Shown piece by piece: positions 25,714 through 36,893 of a stretch of 64,000 nucleotides of DNA. The notes beneath the pieces are model-generated. The model did not search any database and was not told where the DNA came from. It saw only the letters and a list, made by a program, of their open reading frames with translations. The DNA lies in contig OZ018321.1 in NCBI GenBank assembly GCA_963969495.1, positions 138,904,685 through 138,968,684 of the forward strand, given 5' to 3'. The stretch is from Ceratothoa steindachneri (Eukaryota > Arthropoda > Malacostraca > Isopoda > Cymothoidae). A program made the position numbers and the translations under genes. Within the stretch, counting starts at the first letter, position 1, and the number at the start of each line of letters is the position of its first letter.

Positions 25714-26137
25714 AATCGTCTCTGCTTCCTTTTGTAAGTTCCTGGGGGAAGCGATGCGAGTTCTATGGCTCCAATGGGGGGCTGTGGCGACCCTGATTCA
25801 TGGTTAGGCTCTGAGGTTACGTCACCGATGACTTCATTTGTATAAGTTTGAGGAGATGCGTCTTCAAGAGCATTGGGTGGAGTACTGTTACTATGTGAAG
25901 CGCGTTGATGGCAATAGGGAGATGTGTACAATGGGTGGCGAAGGGGCAAGCTTTCAGGGGCAACGTACGGATCAAATGAAGGTGGTAGTTTGTCAGAGTG
26001 GAAGGAGTAGGGAGAACGAAACGGGGACAAGAGATAATCGGAGGACATGGAAGGGGATGCGATGCTTTCGGCGGCTGAGTGAGACGTCGACCTCGTCAAA
26101 GAATCCAGGCACTGTGGTGGCGCACCGTCACCGATCA
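25711..26137 (-). CDS. Candidate internal coding exon of an unrecognised host gene
   Basis: An uninterrupted minus-strand frame of 141 complete codons is bounded by convincing splice signals. Upstream is CATTTCTCCTTTCCACAG just before base 26137; downstream CAG/GTAATG begins the intron at 25710. In-frame reading beyond the donor stops at once (GTAATG contains TAA), as expected of intron. The product is rich in Ser, Pro, His and Tyr (for example SSDYLLSPFRSPYSFHSDK), with a basic end, YKRKQRRFR, next to the donor. It has no recognisable domain and no membrane segment, and looks like a disordered region of a larger protein. Exon length is 427 bp (phase 1 in, phase 2 out). No TE homology was seen. 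Flanking exons were not found. It could still be a lucky open frame. Confidence 0.5.
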
Positions 26138-26156
26138 CTGTGGAAAGGAGAAATGG
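26138..26156 (-). other. Candidate 3' splice site
   Basis: Minus strand reads ACCATTTCTCCTTTCCACAG before the open frame: a pyrimidine tract and CAG. A further C-rich run (the 10-G run on the plus strand near 26203-26212) lies upstream. Confidence 0.5.
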
Positions 26157-26879
26157 TTGCCAGAGTCAATTCTCAATTCAAGCGGCAGAGTTGTGGTGAG
26201 AGGGGGGGGGGGGACGAACCGATGGCATCAAAAACCACCACCATTCAAGTAAGGCATATGTATTCACCTTAATTATCTCGCATTATTAAAAAGGGGAAAA
26301 GAAAAAAATAATAAACAGACTAAATAGGGAATAGGACAATAACGCCGAAATTAAACTAGAGACCATAATGTATAAATGAACAAAAAAATAACTAATAAAT
26401 ATTTAAATATATTAAACTCAACAGCGACAACTGCTTAGTTGAGTTTACGCTGCAGCATTTTAGCCTTTTCTACGAGGCTCTTCTCAGAAAGCGTTAATTG
26501 AGAATGAATGCTTGCAACTGGCCTTTCTTTATTAGCTAAGACGCTTTTCAACCCTTTCACGCGTCCTCTTCAGGGCAAACTGAGTGATTGATTAGTTTTT
26601 TTGGAAGGGTGAAACTAGGAAGTAAAGATTCATCGCCGCCAACAAACTCCTCCCCACCCCTTTTCCACAGTGGGAGAGGGGCTAGGAGAATGGCATCCGG
26701 TTGATCCTCCATCTACCTCTCTCTCCTGCCCAAAAGGATCCAAGTGAGCCTCCGGTCCAGTTCATACATAACCAAAAATCAGCGACCAAGCCGACCATAA
26801 TACTGACCAGTAAGGATTTTCACTAGATCATATATGTTCGACTTGGCGCTGTGTTCCCGACGGATCACAGTTTCTTAAC
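26157..26879. other. Intergenic or intronic, no gene seen
   Basis: Mixed sequence. 26270-26430 is AT-rich; 26640-26750 is C-rich. If the exon at 25711-26137 is real, this would be intron upstream of it. No ORF, RNA gene or repeat is supported. Confidence 0.5.
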
Positions 26880-28900
26880 GGTTTTGCTGATTTGAATGAA
26901 TACCGAGATGTGCTGGGGTAGTACCGGCCACCAGTGCCCGAAGGTAAATGAATAAAGGATATTGACCGAGAAATAGAAAGAATAGAACTAAAAATCAGGT
27001 AAGCTGAAGATAAAAGTAAACCTAAAGTAGCGTTGCAAACCCTCCCCACTGCAAGGTGTTCACCCGAGATAAGAATGAATATGAGAGAGATTGAATTCAG
27101 TAACCAGTTAACGAGACGATTAGGTCCAAAATTCGAGTTTTACCTAATGAAAAGAAAACTCCAAATGAAAATAAGAGAAATAATGAGAGTAAGAAAAGAG
27201 AAGTCGTGGGATGGTCTGGTTGACAGGCTGGACAGTGAGGGGAACCTAAAACTGTTATACACTCAATCAAGAAACTGCAAGGTAACCCTACTCCGAATAA
27301 AATAAGGATGAAGAAAGGTAATGAATATGTGATGAGTGAAGTGGTAATAGAGGAAGTATTTAAGGACCATTGGACCCAGATGTTCAACATCACGGGAAAG
27401 GAAAATGTAAACTTCTACGCGGACCATGACAACAGGATGGATGTAGGAACCGAACCTTCAACTGGGAGAAACATATCCGTTATATAGGATAGCGAGCTAT
27501 AACGCTGTATAATAATATAACAAAAATAAGTATGGAAGAACAAAGAACAGTAATCTAAGCCTTCAACCAGAAATCCTCAGTGCCATCTGGACTGACCATA
27601 GTGAGTATAGTCATCTTCCGGCAAACGTATTGGAGGAGTTGCTGGAAATTTACAACGCAAGCTGGAACATGGGCTACTTTCCGGTCAAAGGCAAGTATAG
27701 TCTCATATCGCTGCTCAATTTTATCGCCAAAGTCTTAGAAAAAATTGTATACAAGATTTAATTGAACACCTCGAGACGAACCACAGAAAGACTTGACACC
27801 TTAATTTTGAATTCCAACAGTCTACACCTCCCAAACAATAGACTTCGCATTGCATCTACCACACGTATCTCACCACACAGGCGCTTCAACTTGAATCAGC
27901 GGTCTTAGTTAAATGCTATATACACCACACACTCATAAACACATACGACGACTCATTTCTAGAATACAAAGTAGATACTGACACTGGACCAATTCTAGTG
28001 GATACCCAGTACAGTCCACTACGACTAGAGCTAGACATTCTTCGTCTCACTCCGGGATCTATCTAACTACAACCTCCTACTATTATTGGTGGTGAACCTA
28101 AACGGACAACATCTCACAATACTTTCAAACACCAAAAATGATGCGGGAAGGTAACTGACCGGGCTTTGCTGCGAAAACATCGACCTGACCTTCTTCACAT
28201 ATTTTGGCACCAAAACGGAATTTCCTCCCCGTACATATTGTCGATAATAGAGGCTCCTTGTCGCCATGTGGCCCATCAAAACCACGAGGTCAGGTGCGAG
28301 GACCGTGGGGAAGGTCAGAATATCGAACTGTTTTCTGCGATAATTGAGGGATTGGAATCCCAATTGGGCATAGACAGTATATGCCTGCCTTTTACAACGA
28401 AACACGTCAATCTCGATTACACTCCATTTCTCTAAGAGCCAAAGGCTATAATTATATCGAAGGATCTGAACACCAGTCAATTGGCGCATCCTAGGTTTCG
28501 GTACATTTCGTTTGGCACGAATACTCCCTCCAGTTAGTGATACGACTAGAGGTTAAACTCTCCGTGGTTAAAGTCTCTCGAATAACCATCCGATCCCCGG
28601 TTTATTTCTTAAAGCATCGTACCCAAGCTAGGCTGAGACAAATCATCTGTGGCTGCCTCGCAAGTCATCCCTGTGTGCGTATGTACAGAGGCTAATATCG
28701 CCTTTCGCCCCCACCCTACCCGTAAAGCTCAATCCGAGTAGCTCTGTTAGTTCGATTATTGTAATCACATCAATTATCCATTGCCATTATTCTATTTAAT
28801 CTAATTATTGTGAGTACTGTGTAAATATTAAAGTATATTTTTGTTCCTACTTTTTCATAAGGCTAAAAACCCGCAGCCTTCATTTGTTTAATATCGGCCA
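26880..28900 (+). mobile_element. 5'-truncated Jockey-like LINE fragment
   Basis: It opens in the endonuclease-RT linker: IDREIERIELKIR near 26955-26995, then VALQTLPTARCSPEIRM and RKEKSWDGLVDRLDSEGNLK near 27028-27250. A piece of RT fingers follows (LPANVLEELLEIYNASWNMG near 27620-27675, with ISLLNFIAKVLEKIV near 27705-27750). The sequence linking those two blocks appears to have been lost. After about 27800 homology fades. The 3' limit is a guess from where the next element begins. Confidence 0.65.
28067..28489 (-). other. Long open frame of unknown origin
   Basis: A 140-codon antisense frame with a GTG-free normal ATG start, inside what should be a dead LINE 3' half. It is longer than most chance frames nearby. 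The product (MRQLTGVQILRYNYSLWLL...) has no motif I recognise and no splice sites were seen. It could be chance, or a piece of another inserted element. Confidence 0.2.
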
Positions 28901-29475
28901 ACTTTACTCAATCGTTTTGTATTTTACTCTCCCCATTTATATCCTCCTCAATCTCTGTCGTGACCAGAGCTGAGTCAGGATGACTCGTTGACCTTGAGCG
29001 TCCACGCATATCGGGTAGAAGTGAGGTATATGTCGAGGTCATCCTACGACAATAGGCTTCCGTAATGACAACACCACACGTTTTCATACACCCATAGTCC
29101 TATTCCTGACGTACTATCTAATCACATGCCTTTATCTCTCCTATTATACTCACCTATTTCAATGCCCACACCATCCCTCTTAGACTACACAAACACAAAC
29201 TGTGAAGAGTTCAAGAGACGCGTAACCACTAACACATCACAAAACCTCAATCTACAGAACACGAACCCTACATACTTATACAACCACTGGAGCACACTCA
29301 TAAACACCATAAACACTACAGGTAACATGTACACATCGCATAAGACACACACATGAATAAAAAACTTCACATTTTTAATACAAACACACTCATAACCATG
29401 TATAATAACCACTACAGGATAATCCCACGACAACATAAATTCACACTTCTACGTGCCCGCATCATACAATGTGTG

Positions 29476-29571
29476 CAGCTTGATCTGAAACTCCAGTGCT
29501 ATGGGGATGAACCACATAGCAGATGATGCTCGCCACTCTGACCCTTCCTTCTTCTGGCGTCACGTATAGTG
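29476..29571 (+). repeat. 96-bp unit, copy 1
   Basis: Contains TCCAGTGCTATGGGGATG, then CATAGCAGATGATGCTC and CTGACCCTTCCTTCTTCTGG ending CGTCACGT. It matches 30568-30663 with about nine differences by eye. Sequences on both sides differ between copies, so it behaves as a discrete unit. Confidence 0.8.
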
Positions 29572-29674
29572 TCTGTTAGGAACGGACCCACCAAAACCAA
29601 TTACCCTATATTACAATAACCGCACACTCAATGATATTAATGGCATTCTCGACACATTAGGGTCCAATTGGGTC

Positions 29675-31160
29675 ATGGCACATATACCCAACACACCCAA
29701 ACCAGCCGCACAAGATCACTTCCAGTGTGTCCGGGGGTCGTATCAGCTACAAACTGATAAGCTTGGGTCCGTGTCCCTAGTAGGATTTGAGATTCTCGAC
29801 AACTTTATCACACTAACTACCCCAATCAGCGTTAAGAAAAAGAAACACTACATCAAAACCACACAAAAACTTGTGCATGGCCCTTCCAACCTCGCAGCCA
29901 CAATAATCCATCATCTTCCCGAAAATATTTTCCTAACACTCACACACCTATACAACGCCTCTCTCACCTCTGGACATTTCTAACAACTATTCAAAACATT
30001 CTATTTCATAAGTAAAACAAAACCCCAAACAGGCGAATAGTTAGAGGCCTATTGCACTCTTAAAGCACTTACGTGAAATACTTGAGCGGATGGCTAACAC
30101 CCGTCTCTGGAATTTTCTGCGGGAATGAAACTGGTTCTCCCCCTGCCAATTTGGCTTCAGGAGAGCCCGGTCCACCCAAGCGGTTAAAACCATCTTCATG
30201 ACATAATACAGAAGGCACAACAATCACGAAAAAAAACACTACATCAGCAAGGATGCGGAGAATGTATTCGACAAGGTGTGGCACGTAGGACTTGACTCCA
30301 TTGAAAAATAGCCGTAAAACTCGGAGCTCCCTCTCTCCACCAGAAAGCTTCTCTCCCATTACCTTTTCGAAAGGAGATGTCACATAAATTACAACGGCAC
30401 AATATCTCACCCATTCACTCCACGCGTTAGCATACCTCAGGGTAGCGTACTAGCACACACCTTATACATAATGTACATTAACGAAACCCCTTGGCGACCG
30501 AAAACTGCACACAAATACACATCGTTCTACGCTGACGACAAGACCATTCTCGTCTCCGGTTAGGGCCCAGCTTTATCGGAAAATCCAGTGCTATGGGGAT
30601 GGACCGCATAGCAGATGATGCTCCCTACTCTGACCCTTCCTTCTTCTGGCGTCACGTGAAGTGCGCACCGTTCACATATAATACTTAATGTCAGGAAAGA
30701 ATAAATATGAGAACATGTGGTACATAATCACGACTCCTCTGACGAAACAAACGACACCTTAAGGTGCGCGAGATCACTACATGCACAACATACAAATTTT
30801 TAACATACGCCAGACCTTATCTACTCAGCCCCCACAAGACTTACATAAAAATCTCACACGAAGATACTCGGGGCCAAATATAACAAATACCTAGGCTTCC
30901 AGTATCCTAAAAACATCACGCAAGCAAGAGCTAAACACATAAACAAAATGCTGCGCAGGTTTTACACTTCCAGCCCAAAAATACAACTACACCTATACAA
31001 ATCACAAGTTGCACTAATCAAACTCGCAGCTGCAAGTCACACAGCGCTTTCAGAACTTTGCACTGAGACGCTCATGTCGCACTCCTCGTTGCACACTCAT
31101 GTCCACTCTTCCCGAAAGCAAAAAAAATCATATCACTCAACACATATACCCACAGCCACT
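29675..31160 (+). pseudogene. Jockey-like reverse transcriptase, broken but with intact YADD box
   Basis: Visible blocks are LPENIFLTLTHLYNASLTSG near 29916-29975; LGAPSLHQKASLPLPFERR near 30315-30370; a VSIPQGSVLAHTLYIMYINE stretch near 30428-30487 (usual GVPQGSVLSP); and FYADDKTILV near 30526-30557, which keeps both catalytic aspartates. Stops and frameshifts between blocks, plus the inserted 96-bp unit right after the YADD block, inactivate it. The frame at 29675-29983 is the longest surviving piece (102 codons). Confidence 0.75.
30568..30663 (+). repeat. 96-bp unit, copy 2
   Basis: Second copy of the unit at 29476-29571, same orientation, 1092 bp downstream. It sits directly after the RT YADD block. 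Confidence 0.8.
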
Positions 31161-32159
31161 TAACAATACACCTAGGAAACTCGTAAGAGACCGCACATGC
31201 ACCCAACTACACGCCAGGCAACACGTTGCGCTAGCCTTGAGATTCTCAATGCCTATCTAACCAAGACCTATTTATACGTAAGTTAGTAGTATTATGAGTA
31301 ACGCGTTCCTTTACTAGTGACTACGCCTTTCCATCAAACCCCTCTGCCGTTCCAGTCTAACACAATACCACTACACAAATAATAAACAAACACGCCACAT
31401 CGATGTCTATCTATAGGAAGAGAATTTAACTCTTTCTATTCCCTGTTAAGTCTTTTTCGTACCATTTTGCTCTCTTATCCACCGATTTATTTGGTTTACC
31501 ACAGTCTATCTTTTAGTTTACTTTTCTTTCTACTTACATCATGTCATCTTATATAACCTGAGCTTAGTAAGGGTACACACTGGTAAATTAAGCAAGGACT
31601 AACAAAAGAGAGAAGAAAAACGTGATTTTCACGGGAAACATCGAAGAACGAAATTTCAAGAAAGAAGAGAGAAATTAGTCAACTGAATTGATTTGAGAAT
31701 CCTCTTGTTTTTAGTGGACCCTAAATGGGAGAACTGTCCTTAGATTTTTCGCCTACTTTCCTGCTTTTCTTTCGCACATTCTACACACTAATGCAATATA
31801 ACTCGACCACATCTGCGCTCATGACTACGCCAAAGTAAGGTACAGTGAACCCCAAAAGGAAGCCTCTTTAGTGGTGCGGATAAGGTGGGTCCTTAGACTA
31901 CAAGCCCGAACTTTAGGAAAGACGCCTAATAATAATATGACTAATTAGGTAGGATGGTTGAGGAGTGCTTCTACAAATTAGTGAGTAGTTATGGATCCAT
32001 AGGCCATTTAAAAGTGTAGAATCTGTCTTTCTAGCTCTCTTTTCCCGATTCAGATGAGTGAGCTCGCCAAGAACAGATAGAAGACCACACATAAAGGAAA
32101 ATTACGCCCTGAGCGCTCGAAAAGATGATGACTGAGAGAACACCACTATGTAACATCGA

Positions 32160-32880
32160 GCAAAGATGACCAATAGTGGACAAAGGAAAACTGTTCCAGG
32201 CAGTCTATGGACACGTGAATATTGCCTTGATAATGATCATAGACGTCGCTAATGGATATGTCGTCATCTGCAAGGTAGAGAAGTTAGTCTCCTTCGTAGG
32301 AGTGGAAACGCTCCAAAAGATAATCCCTCCTTAATACAATGCAAACAGAAGCCTCGTATAAAAAAGTCGACCTATGTGTAGGCTCTCAACAAAGAATGCA
32401 ATCAAAACAGAAATAGAGAAACATTACGCAGGAAGTAAAATCACAGAATTCATTCAATTCGGAAGTCATGCACGTGCCTTCAAAATAGTGTGCGCAATAC
32501 GAAAATGGCCAACAAAATAGAAGAGAATTAACTCTTGTTATTTAACATGAGAATTACTCAGAACACACGGACTAAAGAAGCACATCAATATGCAAATATG
32601 CTTCAATTGTTATCAGATGAAAGATCATATCACAAAACAATGCCATAAAAGCAATAAATAGGAGTATAATTTCAATGCGAGAAAGCAGGCCATTAATGGA
32701 GACCGAAAAGAAATATATCAATTGCGGAAGGCCAGACAGATCCATGGTAATGGCGTGCCCCAAACGCAAACAAATTATTGAAAGAGAGGGAAAAGAAGAA
32801 AGGGATCAACAAGAAAAGAAAATAAACGCGACCTATGCTGGTGTTGCGAAAGCCGGCATAAACAAAATGAGATAGGCAAA
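32160..32880 (+). pseudogene. ORF1 with two zinc knuckles, frameshifted
   Basis: The nucleic-acid-binding ORF1 protein of a LINE. The first knuckle is at 32599-32643, CFNCYQMKDHITKQC, spaced CX2CX5HX4C rather than the usual CX2CX4HX4C. The second lies in another frame at about 32711-32760: NCGRPDRSMVMACPKRK, where the expected His is replaced. A charged region follows (IIEREGKEERDQQEKK) and then TYAGVAKAG. An upstream block reads LFQAVYGHVNIALIMIIDVA near 32192-32250. Stops lie between blocks, so no full protein is made. The 5-residue spacing is shared by copy 5 below. Confidence 0.7.
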
Positions 32881-33479
32881 ACGCACCTAATGGTACCAAA
32901 ATGTGAATCAATGGAGGTACTGAAGTCTTTCTTATACAGTTACTTCATGAATATCGGCAAACCCGTAACCTTCAAATGATGCTAAACGACATGCTGGAGA
33001 AAATCTGTATGAAGATGTTGTTCCATCTTCGGAAATACTAAACCTGAATGTGGCAAAATCTCTGTGGCAGAACATCCCAGATGAGACAGCCACCAAAGAA
33101 AACAAGAATGCAGAAGAAACAAGCTCCAACGCATCAGAAGAAAACGCAAATGAGGAAACCATGACTACAGACATTACAACCAGGTTGATTGAAACCACTG
33201 AGCTCAACCTCAAAGTTTATGTCAGTTATGACATACTAAAAACAATAAACAAGCCACATCTAAATAGGCTTTAAAGGTTAAACTGACGACGAAATTGAAC
33301 GTGAGGTCAAGAAGATGCTCTTGGTGGATAAAATCAAAATTTACCCTGAAGACGGCGTGACGGTCAACCGCACCAACTTTATTGGTCTTCGGTGTGGAAT
33401 ATTTTGAAGTGAGACAGACACTTTCAAATGGAACACTCACCGCACCAACAAAACGCCTAATCAAAAAAACCCAAGTGAA

Positions 33480-35930
33480 CAATAGAATACCATAGGATAA
33501 GTAATCTCAAAATACTGCAAATTAACAAAAATGGATGGATTGGTAAAACATCAACTCTAGGCAACATCTTCAGCGAAATCGATCTAGACATATTATTAAA
33601 ATCCAAACATGGAGCAAACCAAGATAAAAGAGCTATGGAAATCTTCAATTATACTGTCATGAACGCTAATCTGAGGCATTCGACGAAGAGGCCATATCAA
33701 TCAGAAATTACAGATTTAAAAATATCAATGCCTTAGATGAAGCCTACTTAACCATTAGAATTGAAACAGAAATATCACCAATAAGAACAGCTAGTAGAGA
33801 CCAACTATGAAGAGGCAATTTCATTCCTATGCACAATATGATGGACATCTTTAGCACAGGGTATCGAACGATATTCATAGGAAACCTGAATGCAAGGTGC
33901 TGACCAAATGGCTTCCGAGACAGAAATCGAAGTGGTGAGAACTTTGAAATATTGATGGAATGGAATAAGGAACTTACTCAAAAGAATTGGCCCATATTTT
34001 CCTACATACCTCACTGTCAGAGCTTCTTTAAAACCAAACGACTCATTAAGCATCTACTACTTTCCTTACAACATCAACATGTAGCATGTAGTGACCACGT
34101 GGGAACATTAAGGTAAATCAATCAGAACCCGATAAATGTTCTTAAAAGATTCGTCCCAGAAGATCTTAACGAAGCTAACCAGGAAGAAATTGATGAAGAA
34201 ATTGAGCATATAAAATATGCTCTCTTTGCGGCAGAAAACATAAACATATCGAAAACGAGACACCGCCCACTCCCTCAATCAAGATGGACAAAAGAGATGA
34301 AGGAGAGGAATAGACAACTAAGGAGTGGCAAGGAATACTGTGGCAAAGCATCATCCAAGAAATCGACGTTGAAAGAAATTCAAAAGAAAACGGGAGGCTA
34401 ATAAATAGAATAAAATGATAACCTCTAATAAGTAAAATAGCGATACAAAATGATCAAGGGGGGAAATAAGAGTGACAGAACTATCGAACGTAAATTTAGA
34501 CGACACTGGACATTCGTGTTTTCCATAATACCAGCAGAAATGAAGACTCTCTACCAGCAATAAAAGTGATGGTTCACGAAAATCTCTGCAATAATAAGGA
34601 AAAATATTTCCAGAGCCAGTCGTAGAACAACAAAGGAAAGAGAATCATAGATTAGGGGTAAAAATTATGAGTACCATTATAGAACTAAAGAGCGTTATAA
34701 TTTCATTTTAACACAAAAATGCCAGGCCCCTTGGGAATCACCAGATTCACACTCACAAAGGCACCGGGTAACATCATTGAATCGATTGGAACATACTTAA
34801 TGAGTGCCTCAAAACCGAATACTTTTAAGACGACTTCAAAATTGCCAAAATGATCTTCATCCTAAAATTAAGCAAAACACCGGAACCCCTTACCAGCTAC
34901 AGACCTATCTATATCACTTCTTAATTTCACCGGAAACGCCATAAAAAATTCTTCAACAGAATAATTGTAGAATATGTCACTGAAAGCAATCTCTACAGTG
35001 AATACCAGTTCGGATTTCATAAAAGCAGAGACACCACAATGACACTTTGCATCATTACAGAATAGATCGCCGAGGCCGAAGCAGAGAAAAATTACATGGT
35101 CCTAATAGATATAGAAAAAGCCTTTGACAAAGTCTGGGTCAGAAGCAAAGAACATAAGATAGTGAGCCTACAGATGAAAAATAATCTGGCTAGATTTGTC
35201 TGCGACTATCTAATAGATATAAGAGCATACGTGGTAGTCAATGAATAAAAAAGACAATTCGAATTGGAAGCTGGACTCGCGCAGGGAAGCTGTCTCAACC
35301 TCACGCTGTACTTGATTTACATAGCAGACCTGCCAACACCTTTAATGCCAGAATGCCTCAATATCCAATTGAAAGACGAGCTCAGGCACACAACAGCTAT
35401 AGAAATTAAAAACATCAACCAAATCGAGAGAGACTGGAAAATAAGAACAAAGAGAAGAAAATTCACCGTATTCCATAGCTTGAGACAGCAGGTTACAGAT
35501 ATTGAAGTGCAAGGATAGCTGTACTGATAACATCAGAAAGAAAAAGTACTAGGGCTACAGATAACCTCAAGAGGCTACAGAAAACACGTATAGAAAAAAA
35601 TATATAGATCAACCCTTGTGTTGAGATTCCTAGATTCAGATTCATTGAGAGACTTAAGCACAAGGAACAAAATAAAAATCTATCAAGCGCTAGGAAGGGA
35701 GACGCTAATCTACCCTACTATCCCTATAAACACCTAATCTAAAGTAAGAAAATGGGATCTCCAGAAAGTTCAAAAGAAAGTCCTTTACATAATCACTAAC
35801 ACTAGAAGAATCGACAGAAGGACTCAGAAAGCTCTACATAGAGATGTTAAGATTAAACCGCTCAACCTCGTCGTAAAAAACAGAGCAGAAAAATCTGGAG
35901 GAAAATTGAAAAACTTCCTCTAAACTTTGC
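33480..35930 (+). pseudogene. ORF2 remnant: endonuclease and RT lacking the catalytic box
   Basis: Endonuclease pieces: LKILQINKNGWIGKTSTLG near 33505-33560, a GDLNARC-like NLNARC near 33880, and YLTVRASLKPNDSLS near 34003-34050. RT pieces: SYRPIYITS-like sequence near 34890, YQFGFHKSRDTT near 35003, VLIDIEKAFDKVW near 35100-35138, and AGLAQGSCLNLTLYLIYIAD near 35267-35330. After CLNIQ (near 35360) the expected YADD block is missing and the frame continues with KNINQIERDWKIRTKRR. The catalytic aspartates appear to have been deleted. The thumb follows, with KVLGLQITS near 35545. Confidence 0.7.
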
Positions 35931-36005
35931 AGAAAACATCAACACTAGAGTCAACACTCCATTCAACTTTAGATTCCCTACTGGAAGAACTTATGGGGGG
36001 GGGGG

Positions 36006-36729
36006 TTGAAAGGATCTCTTCGTTGATCACCAGATATATTTATATTCCACCTCGTTTTGTGATCCTCTTTGCTATTGCGCTCTCCATAAGATTGTTGCGA
36101 CTGTTGATCGTTAAACCGGATTTGGGTGATACGATAACCGTCGTGGTATACGGCAGAGTATGTATGTAAATTTTGTTCCGTACATGAATAACTCTGTTCC
36201 TTTTTTCTCTAAGAGTGCTATACTTTTACTTTTGCTTTATTGTATTTGATAGATTCTTTAACCAGAGAGGATTCGTAATATTATATATTTATTGCCATTT
36301 GCAGCGTTTCGAGGATTTGATTGAGCAACTAGGGAAAAAATATACTTTAATTACATAAAAAATTGAAATATTAAAACTTGAAATATACTAAGGCTATAAT
36401 AAGAGGATCTAAATAAAAATTAATACTACCAATGAGTACTACGCGATGGTTGACACAAAAATTCACTTTAATACGGAATGGTAACTAAAGAACATAAATA
36501 AGTTGGACTCCTTTTACCTATCACTAAGTGGGAGTCGGGCGTGGGATGAACTTGAACGAGAACCTCGTTGTTGTGAGGATTTGAGGCGTGAGTTGTCGCA
36601 TACGTGAAGCTGAATGGGACGCACAGCTGTTCGTCTCGATGCGCGAAGGATACCGTTGGTGGAGATTATTCAGAAATAACAGCTGACTTCGAAGTAAGGG
36701 GGTAGCGCGTGGCGGTGCTTTTTGACGAC
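36006..36729. other. No gene recognised
   Basis: 36170-36480 is AT-rich; 36500-36720 is mixed. The 80-codon plus frame at 35927-36169 starts in the LINE and crosses the G run, so it is chance. Confidence 0.5.
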
Positions 36730-36893
36730 GATATAAGCGAAAGAATTGTGGATGTACGAATATTCCAATTCCTTGGGTTACACTTGCGGGCTTCTCGATG
36801 ATGAGACTTGATGATATAAGCGAGGGAATTGTGAATGTACGATTATTCCAATTCTTGGGTTACACTTGGGGATTTCTTGATGATGAGACTTGA
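36730..36893. repeat. 83-bp tandem duplication
   Basis: Two units start at GATATAAGCGA (36730 and 36813) and end at GATGATGAGACTTGA. About nine differences and one indel by eye. It lies in otherwise single-copy-looking DNA. Confidence 0.85.

Larger units (their letters stand above)
28990..31560 (+). mobile_element. Jockey-like LINE fragment with two copies of a 96-bp unit
   Basis: A second, distinct element. The linker starts near 29126 (LLDYTNTNCEEFKRRV). RT fingers lie at 29675-29985 (LPENIFLTLTHLYNASLTSG), the RT palm up to FYADDKTILV near 30526-30557, and the thumb near 30930-31160 (ARAKHINKMLRRFYTSSPKI). The 96-bp unit interrupts it at 29476-29571 and 30568-30663. The 3' region 31160-31560 is non-coding. 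Ends are approximate. Confidence 0.7.
31600..36005 (+). mobile_element. Jockey-like LINE, zinc-knuckle lineage, copy 1 (near full length, dead)
   Basis: 5' UTR-like purine-rich sequence from about 31600, ORF1 remnants to 32880, endonuclease near 33500-34100, linker, RT to about 35300 and thumb to about 35930. It ends around a run of 11 Gs at 35995-36005. The order of domains matches Jockey-group elements. Related copies lie at 39290-43190 (opposite strand), 43882-45560, 46150-50160, 50165-50936 and 53010-53388. Confidence 0.75.

Noticed and set aside
35995..36005. Eleven-G run as an element boundary signal
   Set aside because: Short homopolymer; a similar run occurs at 26203-26212 without any element edge.
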